From: Notospermus geniculatus
Taxonomy: Eukaryota; Nemertea; Pilidiophora; Heteronemertea; Lineidae
NCBI GenBank assembly: GCA_002633025.1
Contig: NMRB01000367.1
Span: 94,785-158,784, forward strand
DNA: 64,000 bases
Reading direction: 5' to 3'
Shown: positions 44,848-57,297 of the stretch, piece by piece
Numbering within the stretch: position 1 is the stretch's first letter
Layout: each line of letters begins with the position of its first letter
Translations under genes and position numbers: made by a program
The notes under the pieces: generated by a model
What the model was told of the DNA's origin: nothing
What the model saw: only the letters and a program-made list of their open reading frames with translations
Databases searched by the model: none

Positions 44848-46187
44848 TTAAACGACAAGAAAAAGTGGGGAAGTAAATTTTCCGCGACACGAACGTAAGC
44901 TCTTGTGCGCTGTTGCAAACCAAAAGCAATGTGACTCAGAGCGTGAAGAAACTGCAACGTTTTTAGACACATGTGTAATGCTGTTCTGTCGAGAGTCTAT
45001 GTCCTCGAATTCAGCTGCGTCAGCACTTAGCAGAGGGGAGATTTTTGCGGAGTGGTTCTTTATATGTATAAAAATGAAACTAAATGTTACTTTTCGAATG
45101 AATAGTAAGTTTGCTCTGTGTCTCATGAGCTAAGATTCCTCTGCTTTGCTTGCGTTGTGTCATTGTTTGTAAGCGCAACAGCCCGAAAGAAAACGAATCT
45201 GCAAGAAATGATATTTTAAAAGGCAACTTGTCTGCTGCTGCGAAGCCTCGAAGCAAAACATTTTGCGGTGGCGAAAATTAATTTAACAGCTCAAGCATCC
45301 ATTGCGGAAAAATACTGGCACAACTTACGTGAAGTGAGCGCTGATGCCGCCATTCCGGGCATTAAACATCCTGAAAAATCGCAATATTACAACAGAAAAA
45401 TTATGAAAAGTGAACAATGTATGATACAGCGTAAGAAGGTACTGATTTTATTTTTATTTTTATTTTGCCTATCCTGAAAACATATCAACATCAACGACAA
45501 GACTACTCAGTTGTTAATAATGTTACGTATTCAGTGTTTCATCTTAAAGCAATCAGTCTTGCCATCATCCTACAAAATGTTACTTATGGGAGACTACATT
45601 CATTGTGTAAAATTTTGAATTTTTGAAATATCGTTAATACATTCAGATTCATTGATATCTGCAACATGTCGTATTTTTTAAAATCAGCAAACTCATCATT
45701 TTAAGCATTTTTATTGCATCCCAAGGGCACCATTTCACAGCACATGTGATGTCATATGTGTTCAATGCATATTTATGAAGGTACAACCACTAGGCCTAGA
45801 CAGTCACAGTATTAGCTATCCACTACAATAAAGGTCTTCAGCCTGTGGACACCAATAGTGACATCAAAACTCACAGCAATAGTCTCCATGGATTCATAAA
45901 AATTCAAAAGTTTACAATGAGTAGAGGTTCCCTTGAGGCATATCATATTTTAAAGATTCGACATATCCCACTCCAAGAAGTGAATACCACCAGTGAAAAA
46001 GTCGATTTCGCGCTGCATGCCTCGAATCCAACTTTCCGTATCAAACTAATTGCATGCCCGAGTAGAGATTTATCCTCACAACAAAAAGCTGTGCATCTTT
46101 GATAAGCTTGATTACTGCAGTTTGACAACCTCCGAGGCAGCTTCCAGGTTCTTTACTTGGAAATGGTAGCATCCAGCGAACTATCGC
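44848..46187. repeat. Duplicated block D, copy 1
   Basis: Directly repeated at 53076-54376. Differences include a 42-bp deletion in copy 2, a MITE only in copy 1 (45588-45932) and another only in copy 2 (53742-54084). It is cut by the N gap at 46188. Confidence 0.9.
45588..45932. mobile_element. TTTAAAGGGAGA-type MITE in D copy 1 only
   Basis: About 345 bp matching 43288-43652, inserted at a site that in copy 2 reads ACTTAAGGC (about 54117-54125). The ends are eroded. Confidence 0.75.
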
Positions 46188-46940
46188 NNNNNNNNNNNNN
46201 NNNNNNNNNNNNNNNNNNNNNNNNNNNNNNNNNNNNNNNNNNNNNNNNNNNNNNNNNNNNNNNNNNNNNNNNNNNNNNNNNNNNNNNNNNNNNNNNNNNN
46301 NNNNNNNNNNNNNNNNNNNNNNNNNNNNNNNNNNNNNNNNNNNNNNNNNNNNNNNNNNNNNNNNNNNNNNNNNNNNNNNNNNNNNNNNNNNNNNNNNNNN
46401 NNNNNNNNNNNNNNNNNNNNNNNNNNNNNNNNNNNNNNNNNNNNNNNNNNNNNNNNNNNNNNNNNNNNNNNNNNNNNNNNNNNNNNNNNNNNNNNNNNNN
46501 NNNNNNNNNNNNNNNNNNNNNNNNNNNNNNNNNNNNNNNNNNNNNNNNNNNNNNNNNNNNNNNNNNNNNNNNNNNNNNNNNNNNNNNNNNNNNNNNNNNN
46601 NNNNNNNNNNNNNNNNNNNNNNNNNNNNNNNNNNNNNNNNNNNNNNNNNNNNNNNNNNNNNNNNNNNNNNNNNNNNNNNNNNNNNNNNNNNNNNNNNNNN
46701 NNNNNNNNNNNNNNNNNNNNNNNNNNNNNNNNNNNNNNNNNNNNNNNNNNNNNNNNNNNNNNNNNNNNNNNNNNNNNNNNNNNNNNNNNNNNNNNNNNNN
46801 NNNNNNNNNNNNNNNNNNNNNNNNNNNNNNNNNNNNNNNNNNNNNNNNNNNNNNNNNNNNNNNNNNNNNNNNNNNNNNNNNNNNNNNNNNNNNNNNNNNN
46901 NNNNNNNNNNNNNNNNNNNNNNNNNNNNNNNNNNNNNNNN
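46188..46940. other. Assembly gap (753 N)
   Basis: It lies between blocks D and E of copy 1. In copy 2 the corresponding interval 54377-57446 is about 3.07 kb, so the gap size is probably underestimated or copy 2 carries insertions such as the foldback at 56366-57297. Confidence 0.99.
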
Positions 46941-48174
46941 CAGATGTTTGGAAATCACTCCCGCATCAACCGTTGAAGGATTCGTTAATCATGACGAACT
47001 CGTACGACCTCATTTAATTCAATATTTGTTTTGGGTATGTACATGTATGAACAAAGCCATGGACGTCACTACAGCCATTTTCGCCTGGCAAACACATTAG
47101 AAGCCCCGCTGGGTGACTTGCCATAGCGTTCTTCTCATACGCTACGAAAGAATGTGACCTTTCCTACCGTCACGTAACAAAATTGGTGAACTTGATGAAG
47201 AGAGACAGGGATTTCCTGTGAGAGCCAATCCATGACACGCGGAGACCTAATAAGACGTGATACCACAATCAAGGTGATGACCGCCTGGATCCATTCACAT
47301 GAAAATGCAATTTTTGCCACCATTGGTTCTCGGGACATGGGTAACACTCCTAAGAGCCCCGTGGCAAATCATTTAGCTAATGGGTGTTGATCCGGACATA
47401 TGAGGCACTGATTTCATTACCCTGTGACAAAGTCACTACCACCACATCTAATAAAGCCAGCCTCTGCTGTGATTCAATTACTGCTGGACCTAGCAAAGCC
47501 ATAATACTAGTTATGGCCGTGTGTAGACTCCGTATATTGCCGGAGGGCGCCAGTTTACTGTTCAGGCAGGATGGCCTGGGAAGGCGATAGGGACTAATGG
47601 CTAGGGACGCCGTTCAATGGTGCTCAGGTTGCCAATGAGCTTTGGCCGAGGTCACAAGGAGACAAGGAGATTATTTTGTTGCATACGTTGAGTTCTTAGT
47701 CGTTGCAAGATTATGCACGGAATGATCAAATTCCCGCTCTCTCTCCTCCAATTTGAGTGGATCAATAACCCTCGGAGCCAGTTTTATTCTGTACGCATAG
47801 CGGATTCCTGAGGGGCGCTGTCCCATCCCTAATGATGACCTCATGGACATTGGCCAAACACACGGGCGCGCGTGTACATAAATGTACGTCTTCATCACGT
47901 CCATTGGAAGATAGATTGGATAATGTGGATAGCAGAAAATCAACTTTTAATTTGACCAAAAACGCACGTAAATTTTTTGTCAGGTGTAAGCGAAACTCTC
48001 TTTACATGCCGTAGCCAGATTTTGTTCTCTTTTGCAACTACAATTGTTACATGTACGTTAGAGCAGAACTGATGACTGTTTTGATGGTCTGTTCCGGTCA
48101 GCATCTCTGATACTGGCGAACAATTATATCCGCGAAACCTTCGGTTTGTTTTCGGTCATCTTGGCAGTCACCTG

Positions 48175-48348
48175 CATGGGCCCGGTTGCACCAAACTTAA
48201 CTTCTTATCGTAAGATACGGAATTTGGGACAACCCCTAAGACATGTCGTAACTGCATGGACAGGGCGACGTCCTAAGACATCGATGGTGCAACCCATTTT
48301 TGTTCTTAACTTTAAGACCGCACCTACGATCTTTGGTGCAACCGGGCC
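48175..48348. mobile_element. 174-bp MITE, GGGCCCGGTTGCACCAAA termini, E copy 1 only
   Basis: The inverted GGGCCCGGTTGCACCAAA near the left end matches TTTGGTGCAACCGGGCC at the right. CTG flanks both sides (48172-48174, 48349-48351). E copy 2 has the empty site (about 58680). Confidence 0.9.
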
Positions 48349-48936
48349 CTGGTCTTGCTTACGCCATGGTACATTGTAGTTGTGTCATAAAATTGGCAGA
48401 TTCCTCCGAGCTAAAAGCAGGACAGAAAACATTGTTGATTCCCGATTGTTTCCTCACAGTCCTTAATGTCATAATTATGTCACTTCGTCTGTCTACAATT
48501 TGTGCTTGATCGGCCACAACATTGTAATGTTGGATATTGCATTTCCATTGATCCGCACTGGTGGAGTTGAAGCGATAACTTGACATTTATCCGCCACGGG
48601 AGATGGTGAATATAATCTGTACATGCATGTAACGTTTTGTTCGACGACTTAGTGATATAAACTGCAGATTATGTCTTAAGGGACTGCCGTTTTTCACACT
48701 TGGAATTCCTTACAACACAAGTGACGTCTGGCTTTAGGGCTACCAAAACATTATCGCAAGTGGATTATCAGCTCTGGGAGTTTGACAGCAAGATGTACCG
48801 ATAGAAAAAATATATGATTGTGCACTCGATGCGTGCCTGGCATGTTGTGAGGGAGAGACAGTGTTCGATTTTTTAAATAATTTTATCAGAGACATTTTGC
48901 AGACGCACGGTAGTGTAAACGTGAACTAAAAATTAT

Positions 48937-49333
48937 TCGCAAATCTGACGAAACACGAAAAAGTACGAAATACGAAATTGGACTTCATTTCCAGGACCTA
49001 ATGTATTTCTGGAGATAGTTGGTACCACAAATGTCCCTGTTGCCAGTGCATCGTTTAGCATATCATGTAAGACCGAGAGAGTTATGGTGCATCTTGAATT
49101 TTTAAATTTCCACTTCGTAGATACGAAGTGGAAACGAAAGATAAATTTCAAAGTTTAATATACACCGTAACTCTATCGGTCTAACGTCATACATGTACGT
49201 TAAAAGACGCTCTTGCAGCAGGCGATATTATTAATTTTGTGGTCAACCATCTCCTGAAATACATTACGTCATGGAAATGAAATCCTATTTCGTATTTCGT
49301 ACTTGGCGTTTCGCCAGATTTGCGAAAACTCGC
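48937..49333. mobile_element. GTGAGGTTTCGC MITE, member 1 (left end lost)
   Basis: Matches the four other members (50209-50591, 55501-56104, 59300-59692, 60315-60727). Long inverted arms contain CAAATCTGACGAAACACGAA and AGGACCTAATGTATTTCTGG. This member carries a TACATGTA at 49190-49197. Confidence 0.85.
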
Positions 49334-49479
49334 TATTAAAACTGTCGGCTTTCACGTACATGTCTAAATTATTCAGAGATGGGCAATTCCACGGTCACGG
49401 ACGTGACATGTTTTCACTCATTCAGTGCTGTTTCTGCAATTTTTGGAACCACAGAAAGATGTAATACCCTGCATCTTGT

Positions 49480-49645
49480 CAGGCTCTTGTCCTTCTATGC
49501 CCCTGGTATGAATTAAGTTCGTTGTGATTCATAATTAGTGCACTGTTTACAAATTATAATACTAGTTAGTAAACAGTGCACTATAATGAATCACAACGAA
49601 CTTAATTCATACCATGGGCATAGAAGGACACAAGCCTGACATGTT
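49480..49645. repeat. Hairpin with about 70-bp arms, E copy 1 only
   Basis: The arm starting GTCAGGCTCTTGTCCTTCTA is mirrored by the arm ending TAGAAGGACACAAGCCTGAC with few mismatches. It lies in a 370-bp segment (49371-49741) that replaces the hammerhead-bearing insertion present in copy 2; that segment has weakly inverted ends (GATGGGCAATTCCAC / GTGGACTTGCCCAGATG). Confidence 0.85.
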
Positions 49646-50208
49646 GCAAGGTACTTAATGGTCCTTTGGTGCCATGAGTTGCAGAGTCTACACGGAACAA
49701 GTAAACAAATATCCTGAATTTTACTGTGGACTTGCCCAGATGTTACGTATTTCATCGCTGACAGTCCGAGAGACAGAGACGACAGACAGAGAGACCTACA
49801 AAGTCATTGAGCACGTCTGTGTTTATGCCCCCTACCTGAGTGGGCGATAGATCTTACTCGACTGGAGGACTCCTGGCCAACGTGACATATTGATGACGAC
49901 AATATCGGCAAATTCCCGGTAGGAATCCATTTTATGGCCCTGTTTATGGCAGATTTACTTCCCATTTCCTTAGGCCGAGGAATATTTGCATTAATAAGTA
50001 GAATGATCGATGAAGAAACATAGGCCGCGTCCAGCATGGCGACTTACTTCGTCTGTGGAACATGAAGAATCGATAACAGTCGTACTGACGGAAACCGTAT
50101 CATTGCTTTGTGATAACCAGTTTGGTGAATAAATAATATGATCATATGTGCTGTTGTAAGGGTTTTGGAAGTCGCCTCTCTCCCACTTTCGCCCCTTCAT
50201 CGTTAATA

Positions 50209-50591
50209 GTGAGTTTTCGCAAGCCTGACGAACCACCAAGTACGAAATACGAAGTTCAACATCATTTCCAGGACCTAATATTTCTGGAGATGATTAGTAC
50301 CACAAATGTCCCTGCTGCCAGTGCGTCTTTTAGCAAGTAAGACCGAGAGAGTTATGGTGCATCATGAAATTTTAAATTTCCATTTCGTATCTATGAAGTG
50401 GAAACGAAAGATAAATTTCAAAGTTTAATATACACCGTAACTCTATCGGACTAACGTCAAACGCTGAAAGACGCTCTTGCAGCAGGAAATATTTGTGGTG
50501 CCAACCACCTCTTGTAATACATTACGTCATGGAAATAAAGTCCAATTTCGTATTTCGTACTTCATGTTTCGTCAGATTTGCGAAACCTCAC
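50209..50591. mobile_element. GTGAGGTTTCGC MITE, member 2
   Basis: GTGAG... to ...CCTCAC inside TA dinucleotides (50207-50208, 50592-50593), with long inverted arms. No coding capacity. Confidence 0.85.
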
Positions 50592-50862
50592 TATTTGCTT
50601 CAATCATGACAGTGTTGTCAAATTGATTTCTTCCATCGTTTGTGTATTGAAATGGCCCACTGTTTGTGTCTTGAAATGCTGCTTTTCAAGACGATGTCAG
50701 GAGTTCGTGGAGAACAGAAAAGCGAAGATTCCTCTATCTATCCCAGGAAAATTGCCAAGAAGGAATTGGCACCAAACCAATGCGATAAGAAGGTAGTGCT
50801 GCTGCTACCAGAGCATCGCCTGATTTTGTTTTTTTTTTGAAGGTACAGCCAAGTTGTATTCG

Positions 50863-50980
50863 AAGCTGCGTTTACCAGACATCCGGAATGCGGTATACGG
50901 GATGCGGAAGCGATATGTTGCATGCGAAAATGCATAGCATATACCGCTTCCGCATTCCGGGTGTCCGGTAAACGCAGCTT
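50863..50980. mobile_element. 118-bp foldback, AAGCTGCGTTTACC termini (E copy 1)
   Basis: Left AAGCTGCGTTTACCAGACAT and inverted right AAGCTGCGTTTACCGGACAC; the arms run to GGAAGCGGTAT. The counterpart in E copy 2 is at 60995-61116. Confidence 0.85.
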
Positions 50981-51171
50981 TAGATTTTACAAGACTTTAA
51001 TGGACAAGTAATGAGAACAGTAGAACTCGGAAGAGGAAGAGCAGAACCACGAAATATACATATCGTACTCCTCGAGAGGAATGACATTCAAAATACAACC
51101 TATACATTTAATCGAAGAGTAGCGAATGCCTTATCATTTGCCGTCTTGAGGTCCTGGAATCAGCAAGCAAA

Positions 51172-51287
51172 ATGGCTTCAAAAACCACACTCGTCGTTGA
51201 CAACGAATCTCGCCTAATGGCCATGCCTCGGGCATTTGGCGGAAAAGAATTCAAACAACTAAGAGGAAATGGCCTTCAAGTAGTGTG
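51172..51287 (+). CDS. Possible first coding exon (E copy 1)
   Basis: An ATG in strong context (AAAATGG) opens 38 codons (MASKTTLVVDNESRLMAMPR...) up to a GTATGT donor-like site at 51288. E copy 2 (61307-61422) preserves the frame, with one Leu/His change and one synonymous change. There is no signal peptide, and no phase-compatible continuation in the exon at 52175. Weak evidence. Confidence 0.25.
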
Positions 51288-52174
51288 GTATGTCCATCCT
51301 ATTGTGTGTTCCTCTTTGCGCCATGTATACCCACTCTTTGGTCCGGCTATTTAATTATAAGAGAGACGGGCATTGCTTGTAAAAAGCACTGATACCTGGG
51401 ACACATCAAAGTAATGCATTTCTTTATTACCCTGGTGTCACTGACACGAGGTATAAGGATTCCTTCATTGGGGAGTATTGAGTACACTTGGCTATTCAAT
51501 TACGCGAAAGACAGCGTTCAGGTATGCTTCGCTTCTCGGCACTGGGAATCAACACACGCGCTTTCTGGTTGTATCTGATCGCGATTTTACCGTTTCATGG
51601 TGCAGAATTTGTCGGTTCATTGTAAAAAGTAATAAGCTCGAGAAACCCATGGGAATGATCCCATGGGTTCATTCCTTGTCCCTAACGGGACCCGTTTGCC
51701 ATGGGTTTCTTTAAATAGGGTATGAAATGAATAGGTCCTTAGGTTGCAGTAACCCATAATGACCTCACTTCGGGCCATCTACGACCCGTGGGGTGTTGGC
51801 ACCCATGAGCAGCTTTCGGATTTATGCTCTAGGTTTATGCTACCCAGGTGGGTCATTTGAACCTATGGGGAAATCAGTATTTGCACCCACGGAATGACTT
51901 TTTACAGTGTTATCTTCAGCGACTTGACTGAGACAACAGTTTGAAGTGCAGGCCATGGTGCAAGGCCGTGATAGAAGTCATTTTAGTAAGCCCTCAGCGG
52001 GAACTCTTCACAACCGATGTCAACCACCATCCATTAGTCGTCTCGGGTTCCTTCTCATTCATCACCTTCTTATTACAAGAATGGTGCTCACCATGTTATA
52101 GGACCCTAGATGGAAAAATCACTGCCCATTTGCTATGCATACAAAACTACCAGATTATCTTCTTTTTAGTCCAG

Positions 52175-52368
52175 GCGATCGCTTTTGTGTTTGCACGCGT
52201 AAATCGTGCAGCAACGCTATCTTGTCCTAGACAGCTTGAATTACTCCCAAGTGGCAGTAACGAGATGGACCCATCCCAAAGAATTGCACGCCACCAATCC
52301 CATTCGAAACCAGAAATGCGGCAATTAAGTGTGCAGAACTGGGCTGACTCACCCGGCGACGTGAACAG
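52175..52368 (+). CDS. Candidate internal exon (E copy 1)
   Basis: The acceptor TTATCTTCTTTTTAGTCCAG (ending 52174) and donor AACAG|GTTGAT bound 194 nt, 64 codons plus two bases, open in phase 0 and encoding a polar Arg/Ser/Gln-rich segment (PRQLELLPSGSNEMDPSQRI...). The copy at 62350-62543 is identical. Since silent positions are identical as well, this shows low local divergence rather than proven protein constraint. The frame also continues past the donor to 52510. No family is recognised. Confidence 0.35.
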
Positions 52369-52475
52369 GTTGATAACTAAGCGAAGAGCGAAAGAAGCGA
52401 GTTACCGATTAGCAAAGACAAAGTGGTCGACAAATACCCAAGATGGCAGCTTTTATTTCTTCCCAACGCACTTAA

Positions 52476-52723
52476 AGATAATATATCACGACTTCATTGT
52501 TTACGTTTAATGTTTGTAAACATTGATGTTTACATTATGTTATTTTGGACTTTTGGGACATGCCAACCCACCAAATTGAATGTTTTCAGTATCAAAACAA
52601 TTTCTAGAGGGGCATATCACCAACAAATTACTCATAAGACAAGGAAAAACGAGAAATAAACAAACAAAATGTAAATAAACAATGATTTTCGTGGCCCGCG
52701 AAAATATCCGTGATATATTATCT
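52476..52723. mobile_element. 248-bp MITE with TTAA target, E copy 1 only
   Basis: Perfect inverted ends AGATAATATATCACG, flanked by TTAA (52472-52475, 52724-52727). E copy 2 has a single TTAA (about 62647-62650). A clean piggyBac-type polymorphic insertion. Confidence 0.9.
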
Positions 52724-53075
52724 TTAATATGTTGGCTACACGCTACGATGCACACTACATTACATACTGCTTCCGACAAAAACAAACAATGCAAAGAATT
52801 CGCGCCGTTCATACATGTACGTATGCGCCGCGTAATGTATTGTTGAACAGTGCTTTTGGTGTATGGGGTGTCCACTTGCCTATAGGTCTATATAGAAAAT
52901 CATGGTTTATACCTAAAACAATCAGTTGCATTAGATCCAGTGACGTTAACAAAAGGGAATCCATCCTTCGGTGTTAGTAGGTATGAACTCGTTCCTTGTC
53001 TCAATAATTCAGTAGCGTGAGGTCGGTACCAGAGGTCTACATATCAGTTGACGCAAAGCAACATCGGATCTTAAT

Positions 53076-54376
53076 TAGAAAATTAAACGACAAGAAAAAG
53101 TGGGGAAGTAAATTTTCCGCGACACGAACGTAAGCTCTTGTGCGCTGTTGCAAACCAAAAGCAATGTGTAATGCTGTTCTGTCGAGAGTCTATGTCCTCG
53201 AATTCAGCTGCGTCAGCACTTAGCAGAGGGGAGATTTTTGCGGAGTGGTTCTTTGTATGTATAAAAATTAAACTAAATGTTACTTTTCGAATGAATAGTA
53301 AGTTTGCTCTGTGTCTCATGAGCTAAGATTCCTCTGCTTTGCTTGCGCTGTGTTGTTGTTTGTAAGCGCAACAGCCCGAAAGAAAACGAATCTGCAAGAA
53401 ATGATATTTTAAAAGACAACTTGTCTGCTGCTGCAAAGCCTCGAAGCAAAACATTTTGCGGTGGCGAAAATTAATTTAATAGCTCAAGCATCCATTGCGG
53501 AAATATACTGCCACAACTTACGTGAAGTGAGCGCTGATGCCGCCATTCCGGGCATTAAACATCCTGAAAAATCGCAATTATATTACAACAGAAAAATTAT
53601 GAAAAGTGAACAATGTACGATAGAGCTTAAGAAGGTACTGACTTTATTTTTATTATAGCCTATGCTGAAAACCTATGAACATCAACGACAAGTACTCAGT
53701 CGTTAATAATGTTACGTATACAATGTTTCATTCTTGAAGTGGGGGCCGTCTCAAAATTACATTAAATTAATGCCAAACAGACGAAGTGACTTCATCTCTT
53801 CCCCTCCCCTCCCCCTTGAAAAGATGAAGTAGGCACTTGACATTGGCTTCATCCATGTAGGGACGGTAGGCACGGAAAGATGATAAAGAAAAATATGTGA
53901 AGACACTAGTAAACCAAGAAAGCAATGTTTATTTAAGGTAAAATCTATTCTCCTGTAAAAAAGAGTGATGCCAATTTTTTTCAAAAAAGATGAAGTGGGC
54001 TTCCCCAAATCGAGAACCCCCTCCCTCCCAGACGAAGTCACTTCGTCTTGTTTGGCATCAAAACAATATATTTTAGACGGCCCCTAATCAGTCTTGTCAT
54101 CATCCTGCAAAATGTAACTTAAGGCACATCATATTTTAAACATTCGAAATATCCCACTCCAAGAAGTGAATACCACCGAGTGCAAAAAGTCGATTTCGCG
54201 CTGCATGCCTCGAATCCAACTTTCCGTATCAAACTAATTGCATGCCCGAGTAGAGATTTATCCTCACAACAAAAATAGCTGTGCATCTTTGATAAGCTTG
54301 ATTACTGCAGTTTGACAACCTCCGAGGCAGCTTCCAGGTTCTTTACTTGGAAATGGTAGCATCCAGCGAACTATCG
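53076..54376. repeat. Duplicated block D, copy 2
   Basis: Second copy of 44848-46187, joined directly to the end of E copy 1. The joint shares a few bases (GAAAATTAAACGAC) with the sequence at the start of D copy 1, consistent with a microhomology junction. Confidence 0.9.
53742..54084. mobile_element. 343-bp element, GGGGCCGTCT termini, D copy 2 only
   Basis: Inverted ends GGGGCCGTCTCAAAATTAC and GGGGCCGTCTAAAATATATT, then shared GATGAAGTGACTT-like blocks (AGACGAAGTGACTT / AAGTCACTTCGTCT). Same terminus class as 40804-41272. Confidence 0.8.
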
Positions 54377-54754
54377 CAGTCGTTGTAAGCTCGTACGGAG
54401 CATATCGGTTTAATGCCATATCATCTCCGCGCGTCTCGAAATGAAAGAAGCTATGGAAGTGCCATTGGCAAGAAAAACGATGATGGTTTAATAATGATAT
54501 GGTGTACGCTGTTTTTTCGCTTCTAGGCTAGGATTAATTATGATGTACATGAGTCTTGTGAAGTGACTCTTTGAAGAGAAAAAGAGTTTTGAGACTCCAG
54601 GATGACTGATCAGGATATTTTATTTTGTAATCATGTTTTTGACTGTTTGCTGGTAAGTGACTAATTGGCAGCGAAAATTATTTGCATACGTCGAATTCCA
54701 CGTATCCTGACAGAATAAAGAGTTCCTTGTAAATGACGTCTGCGGCGAATCAAT

Positions 54755-54905
54755 AGGGAAGTTTCGAAATCAAACGATAAACCTAAACTTTACGACAACG
54801 TTATTTTTCGTACTACACATTAACAAGATTTTGCATTGCATTTTCGGTACAAAAATAAAGTTGTCGTTAACGTTTACGTTTATCGATTGATTTCGAAACC
54901 TCCCT
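54755..54905. mobile_element. 151-bp palindromic MITE, GGGAGGTTTCGAAATC family
   Basis: Close relative of the copy-A-specific insertion 9255-9404. An inverted partial relative follows directly (about 54910-55036), giving a head-to-head pair. Confidence 0.85.
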
Positions 54906-55036
54906 AATAGGGAGCATAAACGTTTACGACAACGATATTTCCGTAAAATTCAATACGATAAAATCTGCTGAATGTGTAGTATGAAAAATAACGTTGTCGT
55001 AAAGTTTACGTTTATCGTTTGATTTCTTAACCTCCT

Positions 55037-55500
55037 TAATTCTTGGATTGATGAATTCTAGTAGGCGCAGATAATGATCTAGTCCAGTACCATGGGGTCA
55101 TAGCCTGCCCCACCATAATGTGAAAAAAAAACAGAAACACACAGAAAAAATGAATGAGAACACCCGTCTGACCATACATGTAGTTGATGGTTATTGGCCA
55201 GGCCAGAATTACCGTCGTTGTTGTCATGCCACATAACGCTTTCGCAATTTGGATTCATCGGCCAACTCTTGGGATCAAACCAATATAGAAACCTCATTAC
55301 CAGCGCAGTTAAACACATAATCAAGTTCCATGTTCCTAACTCTACCAAATGTAACCTGAGCTATAGTCAATTTTAAGATTCATTGGCTGGATGCTTTGCC
55401 ATGAGGCTCCGATAGAAAACGTGTCCTTCCGACATTTCTATTTCAAGGCGTCGAATTAAGAATTTGAAATGAAAAACGGAGACACACATTGGGCACAATA
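55037..55500. other. Unassigned stretch
   Basis: No gene or clear repeat seen; contains one TACATGTA (about 55176). Confidence 0.5.
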
Positions 55501-56104
55501 GCGAGGTTTCCAAATCTGACGAAACACGAAGTACGAAATACGAAATTCGAATTCATTTCCAGGACCTAAAATGTATTTCTGGAGATGGTTGGTACCACAA
55601 ATGGCCATGCTGCCAGTGGGTCTTCCGAGAGAGTTAGACCGAATACTGTCCTGATTAAAAATACTAGGACAGACGCAAGCAAATGCATAAAACCATCATG
55701 GCGCCCGCTGGTCTATATTTAGTTCGGGAGAATGCATTGCTGTAGAATGCTGTAGAATGACGTCACGAGCCGGAATTCCGGCTCAGATCATTTGGTTTCA
55801 CCGGTCTTCGAATGCAAGCTGCCCAGAAGAGACCGGGTACCAGTCTACGAGAGAGTTACGGTGTATCTGAATTTTTAAATTTCGACTTCGTATCTACGAA
55901 GTGGAAACGAAAGATAAATTTCAAAGTCTAATACACACCGTATTAACTCTATCGGTCTAAACGTCATACATGTACGCTAAAAGACGTTCTTGCAGCAGGC
56001 GATATTTGTGGTACCAACCATCTCCTGAAATACATTACGTCATGGAAATGAAGTCCTATTTCGTCTTTCGTACTTGGTGTATCGTCAGATTTGCGAAACC
56101 TCAC
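55501..56104. mobile_element. GTGAGGTTTCGC MITE, member 3 with internal insertion
   Basis: TA-flanked (55499-55500, 56105-56106). Compared with the other four members it carries about 215 extra bases near 55635-55850, and it has TACATGTA at 55967-55974. Confidence 0.85.
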
Positions 56105-56365
56105 TAATGTCTGAAGCCGACGGTAACGCGAGTGATGTTATTGGCTGCAGCTACACTATGTACGTTGAGTGGTTATCGTTCCTATAAATATATCACTGGT
56201 CTTGTTGTAGTCAATCCAATCTCTATCAACCCCCTTGACGCAGATATTATGTATGTATAACCCGGCATCCCACTCGCGTTTCTGCAGGAGATTCATTCTC
56301 CCATGCACACGCGTATACATGTAGTTCATGCAGTTCTCCCATGCGTATATTTTGGTTTACGGTTA

Positions 56366-57297
56366 TGCCTGGCTTTCACTGACGCTACGAATGTCCCGAA
56401 TCGCCCCGAATCTGAAAGTTGTCGGGTTCGCAGATAATTCTCAAACGATTCTTGCAGTTCGTAAGTGATTCTTAGTTGATTCCTGAACATTCGTACTGTT
56501 CGCGTGAGTTTCTGTTTGTCAAAAACTTTCGTGGGAGCGTTCACGAATTCCACGACACAAATTCAACTGCGAAATACAAATTCAAAGAATCATGTAAGAA
56601 TTGTACGAATAAGGTACGGCTCACTTACGAATATTCGTGGCCGATTCGTGATAGATCCGTACTTGATTCATAAATACATTCGGGACATTCGTGCCTGTTT
56701 CGGGATGTTTTCGGCGTGGGTCCACAAATTTGATGGAGACACGAATGGCCAACAATAGCCCAGAATGCAAAAGAATCGACTACGAAGCTGTTACGGACGA
56801 TAAGAAAGGGTTACGAAGTGTTTACGATCTATACGAATTTGAAATTCCTATAGATCGTGGTCGATTCGTGACCGTCGCACGAAAGTTTTTGACAAACAAA
56901 AACTTTCGTGGCGACTCGACGAACTCACACGAACTGTAGGAATGTTTTAGGAATCAACCAAGAATCATTTAAGAACTGCAAGAAACGTTTGAGAATTATC
57001 TACGAAGCGGACAACTTTCTGATTCGGGACATTCGTAGCGTCAGTGAAAGTGGGGCATCATGGACCCACGCCGAAAACAGGCAGGAATGTCTCGAATGTA
57101 TTTACGAATCAAGTACGACTATTCGTAAGTGAGTCGGTACCTTATTCGTACAATTCTTACACGATTCTTTGAATCCGTACTTGTTTCTTAACCCATTCTT
57201 GACATTCGGCATATTTTTCAAGCCGATTCACCACGAATTGGAAAATTTCAGATTCGGGGCGATTCGGGACATTCGTAGCGTCAGTGAAAGCCAGGCA
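56366..57297. mobile_element. 932-bp complex foldback, TGCCTGGCTTTCACTGACGC termini
   Basis: Outer inverted ends TGCCTGGCTTTCACTGACGC flanked by TTA (56363-56365, 57298-57300). The left 165 bases recur inverted at about 56872-57050, and a second inner block (about 56550-56740) recurs inverted at about 57058-57190. The body is built from ATTCGT/ACGAAT-rich words, which keeps many frames open but encodes nothing recognisable. The 3-bp TTA duplication fits a PIF/Harbinger-type mobiliser. Confidence 0.85.

Larger units (their letters stand above)
46941..53075. repeat. Duplicated block E, copy 1
   Basis: Directly repeated at 57447-63022. Divergence is uneven: about 47150-47640 and 52080-52470 are almost identical between copies, other parts differ by many indels. 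Confidence 0.93.

Noticed and set aside
44848-45133. Frames on both strands of block D preserved across an in-frame 42-bp deletion
   Set aside because: Both strands stay open equally, and the deletion length being a multiple of three is a one-in-three chance.
45268-45477. Frame (V)AKINLTAQASIAEKYW..., also in D copy 2 with an in-frame 3-bp indel
   Set aside because: Differences between copies are nearly all non-synonymous (T/I, K/I, W/C, M/T), so there is no sign of protein constraint.
46041-47017. Frames of about 290-305 codons over 46041-47017
   Set aside because: They are open only because of the N gap 46188-46940.
56326-57132. Five overlapping frames of 65-84 codons
   Set aside because: They lie entirely inside the ATTCGT-rich foldback element, whose word composition avoids stop codons.
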